The notes under the pieces: generated by a model
What the model was told of the DNA's origin: nothing
The model's input: the letters and a program-made list of their open reading frames with translations, nothing else
Databases searched by the model: none
In this document: positions 7,763 to 15,046 of the stretch, piece after piece
Numbering within the stretch: position 1 is the stretch's first letter
How the letters are laid out: every line of letters begins with the position of its first letter
Assembly (NCBI RefSeq): GCF_900184735.1
Contig: NZ_LT855386.1
Span: forward strand, 1 to 64,000
Length of the DNA: 64,000 bases
Direction: 5' to 3'
From: Paucisalibacillus globulus
GTDB lineage: Bacteria > Bacillota > Bacilli > Bacillales > Amphibacillaceae
Position numbers and translations under genes: made by a program

Positions 7763-8785
7763 TTAGTTCACTTTATTCATTATCAGATCAAGCCCAAGAC
7801 GTTGTAATCCAACTAAATAATCTTGTTTCCAATCACTCCTAGTTAACTCTGGAAGGTGTTCTGAAGGAATATACTTTGAACTGACCTCTGCAATCTTATC
7901 TAATACTCCTTCTTCTATTTCATTACGCACAAAAATTATCTCATGGGGGTTTATGATCGCTACAAATGATGCTATTAATCTACTTATTGCATCAATCTGA
8001 TCTGTCTCGTTTATTGATATCGTTTTATACTCAATCCCTCTTTCGAAAGCTCGCTGGAAATTCAGGTCATTATACTGTGGAACGAATGCAACTTCTCCCG
8101 CGAAAAATGTACTTCCCCTCACCACATCTCCATTAATTAATAATCCTGCACCTGGTCCGTTTTGGCCAAAGTAGAGATAAACGAGGGATTTATTATGTTG
8201 ATTCCCCTGACGATTATCGATTCCAATAACAGCAGCATTCATATCATTCTCAACTGTTACTGGTAAGGAGAAATATTCTTCTAAGTATCCTTTTAAATCA
8301 AAATGTTGAAACTGATCATATCCAGGTATAAAGAATATTTGGCCATTATCAACCGAACCAGGAACCCCAATGGCGATGGAGCTGATTTTTGGATGATTAG
8401 TGACTATTGATTCGATACACTTGGTTAATAAACTTAATCCATCTTCAATCAAAACACTTGGTACATTCCCTTGTTCTTTTATTTCTCCCGAACAATTACA
8501 AATCGTAAAATTCGTCTCGGTTTTTTCTAAAAAAATGGCTAGACCTAGCATATGATCCGAATTGTATGTATACCTTTTAGCTCGTCTCCCTCCACTAGAT
8601 TTATCTAAACCAACCGAGGTGACTTCCCCCTCTGTCTCCATTTGACCAATGAACTTACTTATAGTTGGAAAACTAATTTTCAATTTATCACTAAGTTCGA
8701 CTTTTGTTGCACTTCCAAGTTCAATCAATGTCTTTCGAATACCACTTAGAATTGCGCTCTTCATCATTTCTGGAGTTGAAGCCAT
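7763..8785 (-). CDS. ROK-family transcriptional repressor (NagC/XylR type)
   Basis: A 340-residue regulator. The N-terminal winged helix-turn-helix (about 10-75; 'SATKVELSDKLKISFPTISK') is followed by a ROK sugar-kinase-like domain. 'VENDMNAAVIG' retains the sugar-binding Asn-Asp pair. The phosphate-binding 'DxGGT' loop is absent at the start of the ROK domain ('LGLAIFLEKTETNFTICN'), and the Cys-rich zinc motif of classic ROK proteins is missing, so it should sense a sugar without phosphorylating it. It is the first gene of a two-gene unit with the FHS symporter. Two identical dyads (8810-8831, 8845-8870) lie directly before its start, which indicates autorepression. Confidence 0.85.
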   Translation of the reverse strand: MASTPEMMKSAILSGIRKTLIELGSATKVELSDKLKISFPTISKFIGQMETEGEVTSVGLDKSSGGRRAKRYTYNSDHMLGLAIFLEKTETNFTICNCSGEIKEQGNVPSVLIEDGLSLLTKCIESIVTNHPKISSIAIGVPGSVDNGQIFFIPGYDQFQHFDLKGYLEEYFSLPVTVENDMNAAVIGIDNRQGNQHNKSLVYLYFGQNGPGAGLLINGDVVRGSTFFAGEVAFVPQYNDLNFQRAFERGIEYKTISINETDQIDAISRLIASFVAIINPHEIIFVRNEIEEGVLDKIAEVSSKYIPSEHLPELTRSDWKQDYLVGLQRLGLDLIMNKVN

Positions 8786-8809
8786 TTATTTCACCCTTTG
8801 TTCCAACAT

Positions 8810-8831
8810 CTTATTAAACACATTTAATAAG
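8810..8831. promoter_or_regulatory. ROK repressor operator 1
   Basis: A perfect dyad CTTATTAAA-N4-TTTAATAAG lies 25 bp before the repressor start codon and downstream of its -10 box. It shares its arms with operator 2; the two centres are 37 bp apart. Confidence 0.7.
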
Positions 8832-8844
8832 TAATTTATAAAAA

Positions 8845-8870
8845 AACTAATTAAAATGATTTAATAAGTT
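8845..8870. promoter_or_regulatory. ROK repressor operator 2
   Basis: AACTAATTAAA-N4-TTTAATAAGTT is a dyad with one mismatch that repeats the arm sequence and 4-base spacer of operator 1. It covers the presumed transcription start just below the -10 box at 8877-8882. Confidence 0.7.
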
Positions 8871-8876
8871 ACCCAT

Positions 8877-8905
8877 ACTATATCATATAAGTTTTTGTAA
8901 AACAA
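8877..8905 (-). promoter_or_regulatory. promoter of the ROK/MFS operon
   Basis: Read on the minus strand: TTGTTT (-35, 8900-8905), 17 bp, TATAGT (-10, 8877-8882). Transcription would start at about 8870, inside operator 2. Confidence 0.6.
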
Positions 8906-8946
8906 TTGTGATTTTAAACTGCACGATCTAAAAACGTTATTCGTAT

Positions 8947-8993
8947 TATAAGCCTAATTTCACCATGTTTTATAATGAGAAATTAGGCTTATA
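8947..8993 (-). terminator. probable terminator of the VWA lipoprotein gene
   Basis: A long stem (tataagcctaatttc / gaaattaggcttata) with a loop of about 17 bases sits 55 bp after the stop of the minus-strand lipoprotein gene and before the ROK promoter. The following T-run is weak. Confidence 0.5.
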
Positions 8994-9048
8994 GACGTTT
9001 TTAATATATGATTTTATATTACTTTGCCACACTCAGATAATTAATGTT

Positions 9049-10455
9049 TTAGTCATAAACAAGCTCTTCCATTTCTTCTATCCATTGAAAAACACGGTCT
9101 TTGATATCATTAGCTATGTCATCAATTTCCTTAATTTTTTGAGATTCTAAATCCCTAGAAATATCCATCTTACTACTATATCTAGAAGAAACTAATTCCT
9201 CTATCTCTCTATATGTTTCAAGAGTTACCATTTCTTCTTCGATAATCATATTCATGGCAGCATCTAATCGATCTTTCTCCTTATCAATTAGTTGCCTTAT
9301 TCTTTTATGCTCTTCCCTATATTTATCATACTCAGCTAAGATTTCCCATGGACCAGGTGCTTTCATATGGGCCCATGCTAACTCTCCCATAGAAGGCAAC
9401 CATTCATATTCAATCGTCTCTTGTATTTCTTCTGCATTATTAGCTGAATAATATTTTCCGTTCCCAGCCTCGGAAACTGCTGTCAGCTGGTCTTCCGCTT
9501 TTTTATCTACATTAAAACCAATAATATTGACTGAACGGTCCTCATGATTCATAACAAAATCTTTAGCGGCTTGAATTGGATCACCATCACAAGTTTCTAC
9601 ACCATCACTTACGATATAAACAGTGACTGCACCTTCTAATTCAGCTATCATTTCTGTTGCCTTATTGATTGCACCTGCTAGCGGAGTCCATCCTTTACTA
9701 TCGAAAGTAGATAGTGAATCTTCGAAGGCTTCCGAGTTGTACGCTCCCATTGGGTAAATTTCCTCAATACCTTCACAGGATATTTTTTTATCAGAATTGT
9801 CTTCAGATCCTTTATGTCCATATACAACTAAAGATACTTCACTTTCTTGACCAATTACATCTGCAAAACGCAAGACTGCATCTTTTGCAATGTTCATTTT
9901 CACCTCACCGTCAACACTTAATAGCATACTTGAACTAGCATCTAGCAATATAATTGCTTGACCAATTTCTTCGCTATTACCAGATTCACTAACTCTTTTA
10001 GGATTTGGAAGATAAGGATCCTCAAAATCAGGCTGAAAATCCTCAGCAATTTCTATCACTTCTTTATAATTAGGACTACCTAATAATTTAATAAGAGCAC
10101 TTTCAATAACCTCAGGCTCCTTAGTTTCATTAAGGATATTAACCAATTGTTCGTGTAACTCTTCATTTAAACTCTCCATTACATCCTTTGAGTCAGTTGA
10201 TAATTCATTATCTAATGTTAGGTCATTTACCAAGATTCCAGTGGGCTGATCTTTGATATCTTCCAAGATCTCTGTCGCAGCCAATGCACCTATTTCAACT
10301 TTCATGGTTGTATCCGATTCTCTGTCCTCTGGATTTTCATCTGCTACCTGTTTTTCATCATCATTTGGTTCTTCTACCTTAGTCTGATTATCTTCACTGC
10401 ATGATGCAACAATGAATAATAAACCGGTCATAAGTATCAAAAAATAATATCGCAA
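9049..10455 (-). CDS. VWA-domain lipoprotein
   Basis: A 468-residue surface lipoprotein. I start it at the TTG at 10455, which has aaaggag at 8 bases; this gives 'MRYYFLILMTGLLFIVASC', a clean signal with Cys19 as the lipid-modified residue. The upstream TTG at 10479 has no site. A von Willebrand factor A domain (about 165-350) carries a complete MIDAS: 'DASSS' (Asp172), 'GWTPLAG' and 'YIVSDGVETCDGD'. The long acidic linker before it and the charged, helical C-terminus after it (about 370-468) are without known domain. It resembles B. subtilis YwmC/YwmD-type proteins, whose role is poorly defined; metal-dependent adhesion or envelope assembly is only a guess. Confidence 0.8.
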   Translation of the reverse strand: MRYYFLILMTGLLFIVASCSEDNQTKVEEPNDDEKQVADENPEDRESDTTMKVEIGALAATEILEDIKDQPTGILVNDLTLDNELSTDSKDVMESLNEELHEQLVNILNETKEPEVIESALIKLLGSPNYKEVIEIAEDFQPDFEDPYLPNPKRVSESGNSEEIGQAIILLDASSSMLLSVDGEVKMNIAKDAVLRFADVIGQESEVSLVVYGHKGSEDNSDKKISCEGIEEIYPMGAYNSEAFEDSLSTFDSKGWTPLAGAINKATEMIAELEGAVTVYIVSDGVETCDGDPIQAAKDFVMNHEDRSVNIIGFNVDKKAEDQLTAVSEAGNGKYYSANNAEEIQETIEYEWLPSMGELAWAHMKAPGPWEILAEYDKYREEHKRIRQLIDKEKDRLDAAMNMIIEEEMVTLETYREIEELVSSRYSSKMDISRDLESQKIKEIDDIANDIKDRVFQWIEEMEELVYD

Positions 10456-10717
10456 TACCCGCACTCCTTTATTTTCCAATTCTATAGTCTAGATTGGAGG
10501 GAATATAGGCAATAGTCAATATATCAAAATAACTATTTAGAATTATTTTCTGGTACTTATTAACCATTTAGGTAAAGTGAAAGTAGTGAAAATGTCGATT
10601 ATTTAACTGATATATCCAATAGAGATACAAAATGATATATTCCCGAATAATATATTAAGAAGTGGTATTTGGAAAGTTTTTTTAATAAAACAGTCAATTC
10701 TTAGAAAGTTTAACAAA

Positions 10718-10748
10718 AACTAAAGAATAGTCATAGGATTCTTTAGTT
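10718..10748 (+). other. stem-loop in the ykuK leader; rest of the 10,480-10,787 gap empty
   Basis: An 11-bp perfect stem (aactaaagaat / attctttagtt) with a 9-base loop ends 25 bases before the ykuK ribosome-binding site and is followed by AT-rich sequence. It could act in the leader as a terminator or attenuator. Nothing else is recognisable in the roughly 310-bp gap. Confidence 0.4.
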
Positions 10749-10787
10749 AAAATAATAAATAAGGAGTTAATATAGGAGGTTTCTGTT

Positions 10788-11324
10788 GTGGCCAAACTAA
10801 AAGTTTTGGATTTTAGCTTTCAAAATTTAACTCATAAAAGTATGTCATTTGATGAGGTATTCGGACATATTGTAAGATTCATGGATAAAGAACCTAATGG
10901 GCAGTACCGTTTGATATTTGGTACCGATTCTCAAGTACATCCAACTTACACTAGATTTATAACTGGAATAGTTATTCAGCGTGAATCCAAAGGTGCCTGG
11001 GCATGCATACGCAAAGTAATCGTTCCAAGGAAGATGATGAATCTCCATGAGAGAATATCCTATGAAACAACTTTAACAGAAGAAGTGGTTTCCATGTTTA
11101 CAGAAGAAAAAAAGACCCAGTTAATCGATATTGTTCTACCCAATATCTATAAGGGATCCTCCTTTACCATTGAGGGGCATATTGACATTGGTTCTTCTCA
11201 TAAAAACAAAACAAGGGTATTTGTAAATGAGATGGTTGGAAGGATGGAATCATTAGGCATTGAGCCCAAGATCAAACCAGACTCATTTGTTGCGAGTTCT
11301 TATGCTAACCGCTTTACTAAATAA
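10788..11324 (+). CDS. ykuK: YkuK family protein (DUF458, RNase H-like fold)
   Basis: A 178-residue cytoplasmic protein matching B. subtilis YkuK, length and ends included. The acidic segments 'IFGTDSQVHP' and 'IEGHIDIG' are placed like the metal-binding Asp residues of RNase H-like folds, which is how DUF458 is usually classified; the substrate is not known. It begins with GTG after a strong taggaggt site at 6-7 bases. YkuK is widespread in spore formers and often stress- or sporulation-linked, but nothing in this context fixes a role. It stands alone, and the next gene is convergent. Confidence 0.8.
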   Translation: MAKLKVLDFSFQNLTHKSMSFDEVFGHIVRFMDKEPNGQYRLIFGTDSQVHPTYTRFITGIVIQRESKGAWACIRKVIVPRKMMNLHERISYETTLTEEVVSMFTEEKKTQLIDIVLPNIYKGSSFTIEGHIDIGSSHKNKTRVFVNEMVGRMESLGIEPKIKPDSFVASSYANRFTK

Positions 11325-11358
11325 TCATATAAGAGCGATGTCCATCCTTTTATTTAAA

Positions 11359-12014
11359 TTATAGATATTTACTTCCCTCTCGTATACTAAGGTTTGCTAA
11401 CTTATTTTGTTCTATAAAATTACGAACAGATTCTGGATTAGTTTTTGAGTATTCTCGCAGTGCCCATCCTATTGCCTTTTGAATAAAGAATTCTTTACTG
11501 TCTGAATTTCTTTTTATGTATGTATATAGTAAGTCTTCATTCGTTTTTTCTTTATATTTTAGTTGAAATAATATTGCTGTCCTCTTAACCACATATTTTC
11601 ATTTTGAGACCAATTATCAATGGTACTATTGATAATACTTGGTGAATCCACTGCGATTTTACCAATAGGTTTTTGAGCTAACATATCTACTGTATCCCAC
11701 CAGGATTTCGTTGTTATTAATTGATGCATTAGTGACAAATGTTCTTTCGATATATTTTTAAGTTGTTTATCGATATAATCCAAAGCTAGATACTGATATT
11801 CTCGTTCCTCTTTTTCCCATAATTCTATTAAGAAATCTGAATTAAAAGGTTGTTTATGTAATCCGGTTTCTTTAAAGAATAGTGAAGTTATTCTTCTACG
11901 CTCGGGTGATTTAATACCTAAAAACGGGAAATGGTCCTTCATATATCGTTCCATTTGTTGAGCATTCTCTATGTTTCGGTACTTCTCAAATTCTCCTGTT
12001 ATCCATTGCAGCAT
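11359..12014 (-). pseudogene. AlkD-like DNA alkylation repair gene, broken by one frameshift
   Basis: Two overlapping frames together encode a full HEAT-repeat DNA glycosylase of the AlkD/COG4912 family. The first (from ATG 12014 after ggtggggaag; a GTG at 12026 is possible) runs through 'SWWDTVDMLAQKPIGK', where the Trp and Asp are the DNA-gripping and catalytic positions, to 'ENMWLRG', then goes out of frame. The next frame resumes at about 11588 with 'RTAILFQLKYKEKTNEDLL' and runs to the natural C-terminus. Insertion of one base near 11580-11588 restores 'NMWLRRTAILF'. A MITE begins only 18 bp upstream of the start codon and probably cut off the promoter, so the gene looks silenced and decaying. 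Confidence 0.8.
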
Positions 12015-12032
12015 TGTCTTCCCCACCTAATA

Positions 12033-12280
12033 AAGAAGAGGCTGGGACAAAAGAGTTTAAGTTAATGAAAATCCGAACTAATATGATAAGCGCATAGACC
12101 CGCTCCGGAAATATACTGCGCTTTCCGCGGGCGGCTGGTGAGCCTCCTCAGAGCTAAAGCTCTTCCGGGGTCTCACCGATGCCTTTCCTCCCGCAGGAGT
12201 CTCCGTATATTTCCGGAGCTGATGCGGAAAAACGTTCAGGTTTTCAACTTGACTTCTTAGTTATGTCCCAGCCTCTTCTT
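12033..12280. mobile_element. 248-bp IS1182-type MITE carrying a GC-rich repeat
   Basis: The ends 'aagaagaggctgggacaaaa' (12033-12052) and its complement with one mismatch (12261-12280) form 20-bp terminal inverted repeats. They match the terminal repeat of the transposase at the left edge of the window. The inside has no gene; it holds one copy of the GC-rich palindromic repeat (12102-12219). It lies between the alkD start and the 3' end of the CAP gene. It looks like a non-autonomous element moved by IS1182-type transposase. Confidence 0.75.
12102..12219 (+). repeat. GC-rich palindromic repeat, copy C (inside the MITE)
   Basis: The outer arms gctccggaaatatac / gtatatttccggagc are a perfect 15-bp inverted repeat. 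Inside are the family blocks 'ctttccgcgggcggctgg', 'tgagcctcctc', 'ggggtctcaccgatgcc' and 'cctcccgcaggagtctccg', shared with copies at 26.9, 27.2 and 63.8 kb. Confidence 0.8.
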
Positions 12281-12304
12281 CCTTATTTCTTGTACGTTAA
12301 TGTT

Positions 12305-12928
12305 TTAGGACCCTGTAAACATTTGAACCCATGCTCCATTGTAATATCCTACACCAATGGAATCAAACTTAGCATTTAATATATTGGCCCTGTGTCCTGA
12401 TGAATTCATCCATGCATTCATAACTTCTTGTGGAGTTTTTTGCCCTTTGGCAATGTTCTCTCCAGCTGTACGATATTTAATCCCAAACGTTTTCATCATA
12501 TCGAAAGGTGATCCATAGTTTGGACTAGTATGAGAGAAATAGTTGGAATTAATCATATCCATTGCTTTTTTCTCTGCAACACTTTTTATATCTGCTCTGT
12601 GTAGCAATGGTGATAATCCCTGTTTTGCTCGCTCTTTGTTTACTAACTGGGCAACTTGCTCTTCGAAAGTAGTCGGGCTAGCGGCAGTTGCACGAAGTCG
12701 AATTACCGATCCAACCTGCATGTTTGTCGGAACCACATTTGGGTTTAATCGCATCAACTCATGATAATCTAAACCATAACGCTTAGCTATAAACCAAAAT
12801 GAATCTCCTTTTGAAACTTTATAGAAATCAAAAGGAGGTTCATTAAACATTTTGATATTTTGTGCACTTGCTCCCATTGGAAATACAAGTATTAACGCAA
12901 AGAGCAAGGGAATCAATCGCTTAACCAT
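12305..12928 (-). CDS. secreted LysM + CAP-domain protein
   Basis: A 207-residue exported protein. The ATG at 12928 follows gaggtg at 6 bases; the GTG at 12937 overlaps that site and is rejected. After a signal peptide (about 1-22, ending 'GASA') comes one LysM peptidoglycan-binding repeat (about 36-80, 'YKVSKGDSFWFIAKRYGLDY'). A CAP/SCP domain (about 90-205) follows with 'YFSHTSPNYGSPFDMM', 'AGENIAKG' and 'SSGHRANILNAKF', including the paired His residues of the family. It resembles YkwD and the SafA/YlbC-like spore or wall CAP proteins of Bacillus. A coat/cortex or wall role is likely but unproven. The MITE ends 25 bp after the stop. Confidence 0.85.
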   Translation of the reverse strand: MVKRLIPLLFALILVFPMGASAQNIKMFNEPPFDFYKVSKGDSFWFIAKRYGLDYHELMRLNPNVVPTNMQVGSVIRLRATAASPTTFEEQVAQLVNKERAKQGLSPLLHRADIKSVAEKKAMDMINSNYFSHTSPNYGSPFDMMKTFGIKYRTAGENIAKGQKTPQEVMNAWMNSSGHRANILNAKFDSIGVGYYNGAWVQMFTGS

Positions 12929-13059
12929 AATAGTCACCTCATATTTTGTAAAATTGTTATCCCCCTGCTTCTATTGTTTCTTATGTAACAATAGTAATAC
13001 ATTAATTTACAGAGTGTAAAAATTTGGTAAGGTAACATTCCTTCTAAATATGAGTTCTG

Positions 13060-13722
13060 TTAATAAAATAATGTTAAACCAATTAATATGATCATAATAT
13101 CTGCACATATATGTATCATCCAAGAGGACCAAATTGTTTGATTACGTTCATTTACTTTATGAAATATCAATCCAATAATCCATAATCCGAGGAAACATAG
13201 CCCCATAATCAATGGACTAAACCATAAAGCAATCATCGGGACATGATAAGCAGCAAATAGTATTGGGCTATAAATATAACCTAATTTCTTTGGTAAATTA
13301 AAAAAGATAAATCCCCTGAAGAAGTATTCTTCTAAAAAAGAATTTCCAAATGTCACATAAAGGCCTACAAATATATATGTAGTAGCACTAATCCCCAGCC
13401 GCTCTGTTAAATCATTTTTTATCGTGTCTAAACTAATCAATGGCAAGAATATCAAATATGCGATGAGAACGATGGTGGCGGATGTAAATCCGAGGATAAC
13501 AATCCGTTTCCACTCATTAAAAGAAATTCTTTCTATACTAATAGCATCTCTAAATCGATAATCCTTAAATATTCGAATATAAACTCGAATTGTTAGGTAA
13601 AAAAGGCCTATTTTTAAAATAGTTTTAATTAGATAGTTAATTTCAATACCATGTTCAATAAAAGCAAGTAAACCACAAGTAATTATTGTACTTAAAATGA
13701 TAAAGATTGATTTTTTACCCAT
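13060..13722 (-). CDS. CPBP-family intramembrane metalloprotease
   Basis: A 220-residue membrane protein with about seven helices, of the CAAX/bacteriocin-processing (Abi) family PF02517. The catalytic set is present: 'EEYFFRG' (Glu131, Glu132, Arg136), 'AAYHVP' (His160) and 'WMIHICAD' near the C-terminus. In bacteria these proteins serve in self-immunity to bacteriocins, sigma-factor regulation or unknown membrane proteolysis. No bacteriocin or peptide gene lies beside it, so no target can be named. The ATG has ggagaac at 5 bases. It is transcribed alone. Confidence 0.85.
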   Translation of the reverse strand: MGKKSIFIILSTIITCGLLAFIEHGIEINYLIKTILKIGLFYLTIRVYIRIFKDYRFRDAISIERISFNEWKRIVILGFTSATIVLIAYLIFLPLISLDTIKNDLTERLGISATTYIFVGLYVTFGNSFLEEYFFRGFIFFNLPKKLGYIYSPILFAAYHVPMIALWFSPLIMGLCFLGLWIIGLIFHKVNERNQTIWSSWMIHICADIMIILIGLTLFY

Positions 13723-13943
13723 AAAGTTCTCCTAATTAAGATCTATAGTAAACTGTATATTCTTTTCTAAATTTATTTTCGATTATCCCATATCTTTAAC
13801 CTTATGTACAATAGAAAAATATAAAAAGGGTAAATTTGTAAATTAAATGAATTAATTTAAATAAACGGGGTAACATACATTTTGTAAGGTGAAATAGAAC
13901 TAGTATGTTCATTTTCACTAAAAAAAATAGGAGGTAATTAGTT

Positions 13944-14111
13944 ATGGCGAACAACAAAAATCGCAACAACAACAATAACAATAATAACAACAATAACAAC
14001 AATGATAATGTTGAATTTGCGAATGAGTTTCTAAATGATGATAATTTAGATAACAACAACAATAATAATAATAATCGCAATAACAACAATCGTAACAACA
14101 AACGTAAATAG
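13944..14111 (+). CDS. small Asn-rich basic protein, possibly spore-associated
   Basis: A 55-codon gene with a strong ataggaggt site 9 bases before its ATG and a perfect terminator 11 bases after its stop, so it is a real transcription unit. About two thirds of the residues are Asn, in two poly-Asn blocks around the only ordinary stretch, 'DNVEFANEFLNDDNLDN', with Arg/Lys scattered at both ends. The composition and the 'EFANE' piece recall gamma-type small acid-soluble spore proteins ('EFASET'), but the similarity is too low to claim. A long Leu-rich frame on the other strand is only its complement. I do not recognise a named family. Confidence 0.6.
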   Translation: MANNKNRNNNNNNNNNNNNNDNVEFANEFLNDDNLDNNNNNNNNRNNNNRNNKRK

Positions 14112-14122
14112 TAATTTCTAAA

Positions 14123-14161
14123 AGTAAAGACCTGTATTGTCAGACAATACAGGTCTTTACT
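14123..14161. terminator. bidirectional terminator, Asn-rich gene / ypcP
   Basis: An 18-bp perfect stem (agtaaagacctgtattgt and its complement) with a 3-base loop sits between two convergent genes. It is the strongest hairpin in the window. Confidence 0.85.
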
Positions 14162-14167
14162 TTGATA

Positions 14168-15031
14168 TTACGATAGAAGTTTAATTAAGTTATTCACTTG
14201 TAATTCCTCGAATTTTTGTGTTACTTTCTCGCGGTTATATTTCCAACCAGCTTTATCTAATGATACTTCAATCGGTACATCACAACGAATTTCAGCAAGT
14301 CTTCTCGACAGATGAAGCATATCCAGATTAGTTTTTATCTTTGTTTGTACACCCTTAGGTAGCTGATCAATATTCTCTAACAAACCATCAATCGTTTCAT
14401 GTTCTTGTAGTAGTTTTAATGCAGTTTTTTCCCCTATTCCTTTAACTCCTGGATAATTATCTGAAGTATCCCCCATTAATCCTTTTAGATCAATAATTTG
14501 TTTAGGTTGAAGTCCCTTCTTTTCGTAAAAGTTCTCCTCGGTGAAAACTTCATAATTCCCTTGACCTTTTCTCATAATCGCTACACTAATACCCGGTTCA
14601 ACTAATTGAAGGATATCTTGATCACCAGTTAAGATTAATACCTCATTCTCATTAGAGAATTGTCTGGCAAGTGTACCAATACAATCATCCGCTTCAAAAT
14701 TTTCAATACCAATATTTGGCATATCAAAAGCATCAACAACTTCTTTAACCAAATCAAATTGAGGAATTAGTTCTTCCGGAGGTGCTGAACGATTGCCTTT
14801 ATAATCCTCATACATCGTTGTGCGGAATGTTTTACTTCCCATATCCCAGCAACAGATTACATGTGTGGGTTGGAATGTGTCTACTGCATTTAATAAATAT
14901 CGTAAAAATTGGTACACACCATTTGTAGGAACCCCATTTTCATTCTTCATGAAGTTACCTCGGATTGACGTAGCGAAAAATCCTCTAAATAAAAGAGCCA
15001 TACCGTCTACTAATAAGATTGATTGTTGCAA
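14168..15031 (-). CDS. ypcP: 5'-3' exonuclease (FEN-like), YpcP
   Basis: A 287-residue stand-alone 5' nuclease equivalent to the N-terminal domain of DNA polymerase I, acting on flaps and RNA primers. The metal-binding acids are visible in 'LLVDGMALLF', 'FEADDCIGTLA', 'LTGDQDILQLV' and 'DLKGLMGDTSDNYPGVKGIG', the last being the helix-hairpin-helix. It starts with TTG 15 bp after the dynA stop, with gagg near the junction, so it is probably cotranscribed with dynA. The ypbR-ypcP neighbourhood matches B. subtilis. It backs up PolA in Okazaki-fragment processing. Confidence 0.92.
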   Translation of the reverse strand: MQQSILLVDGMALLFRGFFATSIRGNFMKNENGVPTNGVYQFLRYLLNAVDTFQPTHVICCWDMGSKTFRTTMYEDYKGNRSAPPEELIPQFDLVKEVVDAFDMPNIGIENFEADDCIGTLARQFSNENEVLILTGDQDILQLVEPGISVAIMRKGQGNYEVFTEENFYEKKGLQPKQIIDLKGLMGDTSDNYPGVKGIGEKTALKLLQEHETIDGLLENIDQLPKGVQTKIKTNLDMLHLSRRLAEIRCDVPIEVSLDKAGWKYNREKVTQKFEELQVNNLIKLLS

Positions 15032-15046
15032 TCTATTCCACGTCCT

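Noticed and set aside
8649-8834. 61-residue frame antisense to the ROK repressor start
   Set aside because: It covers the operators and the HTH-coding region on the other strand and has no RBS.
12179-12379. Small frame across the MITE and the end of the CAP gene
   Set aside because: It runs through repeat and terminal-repeat sequence into the complement of a known gene; no RBS.
13802-14101. 99-residue Leu-rich frame on the minus strand
   Set aside because: It is the complement of the AAC/AAT runs of the Asn-rich gene, which has a proper RBS and terminator on the plus strand; poly-Leu without charge is an artefact.
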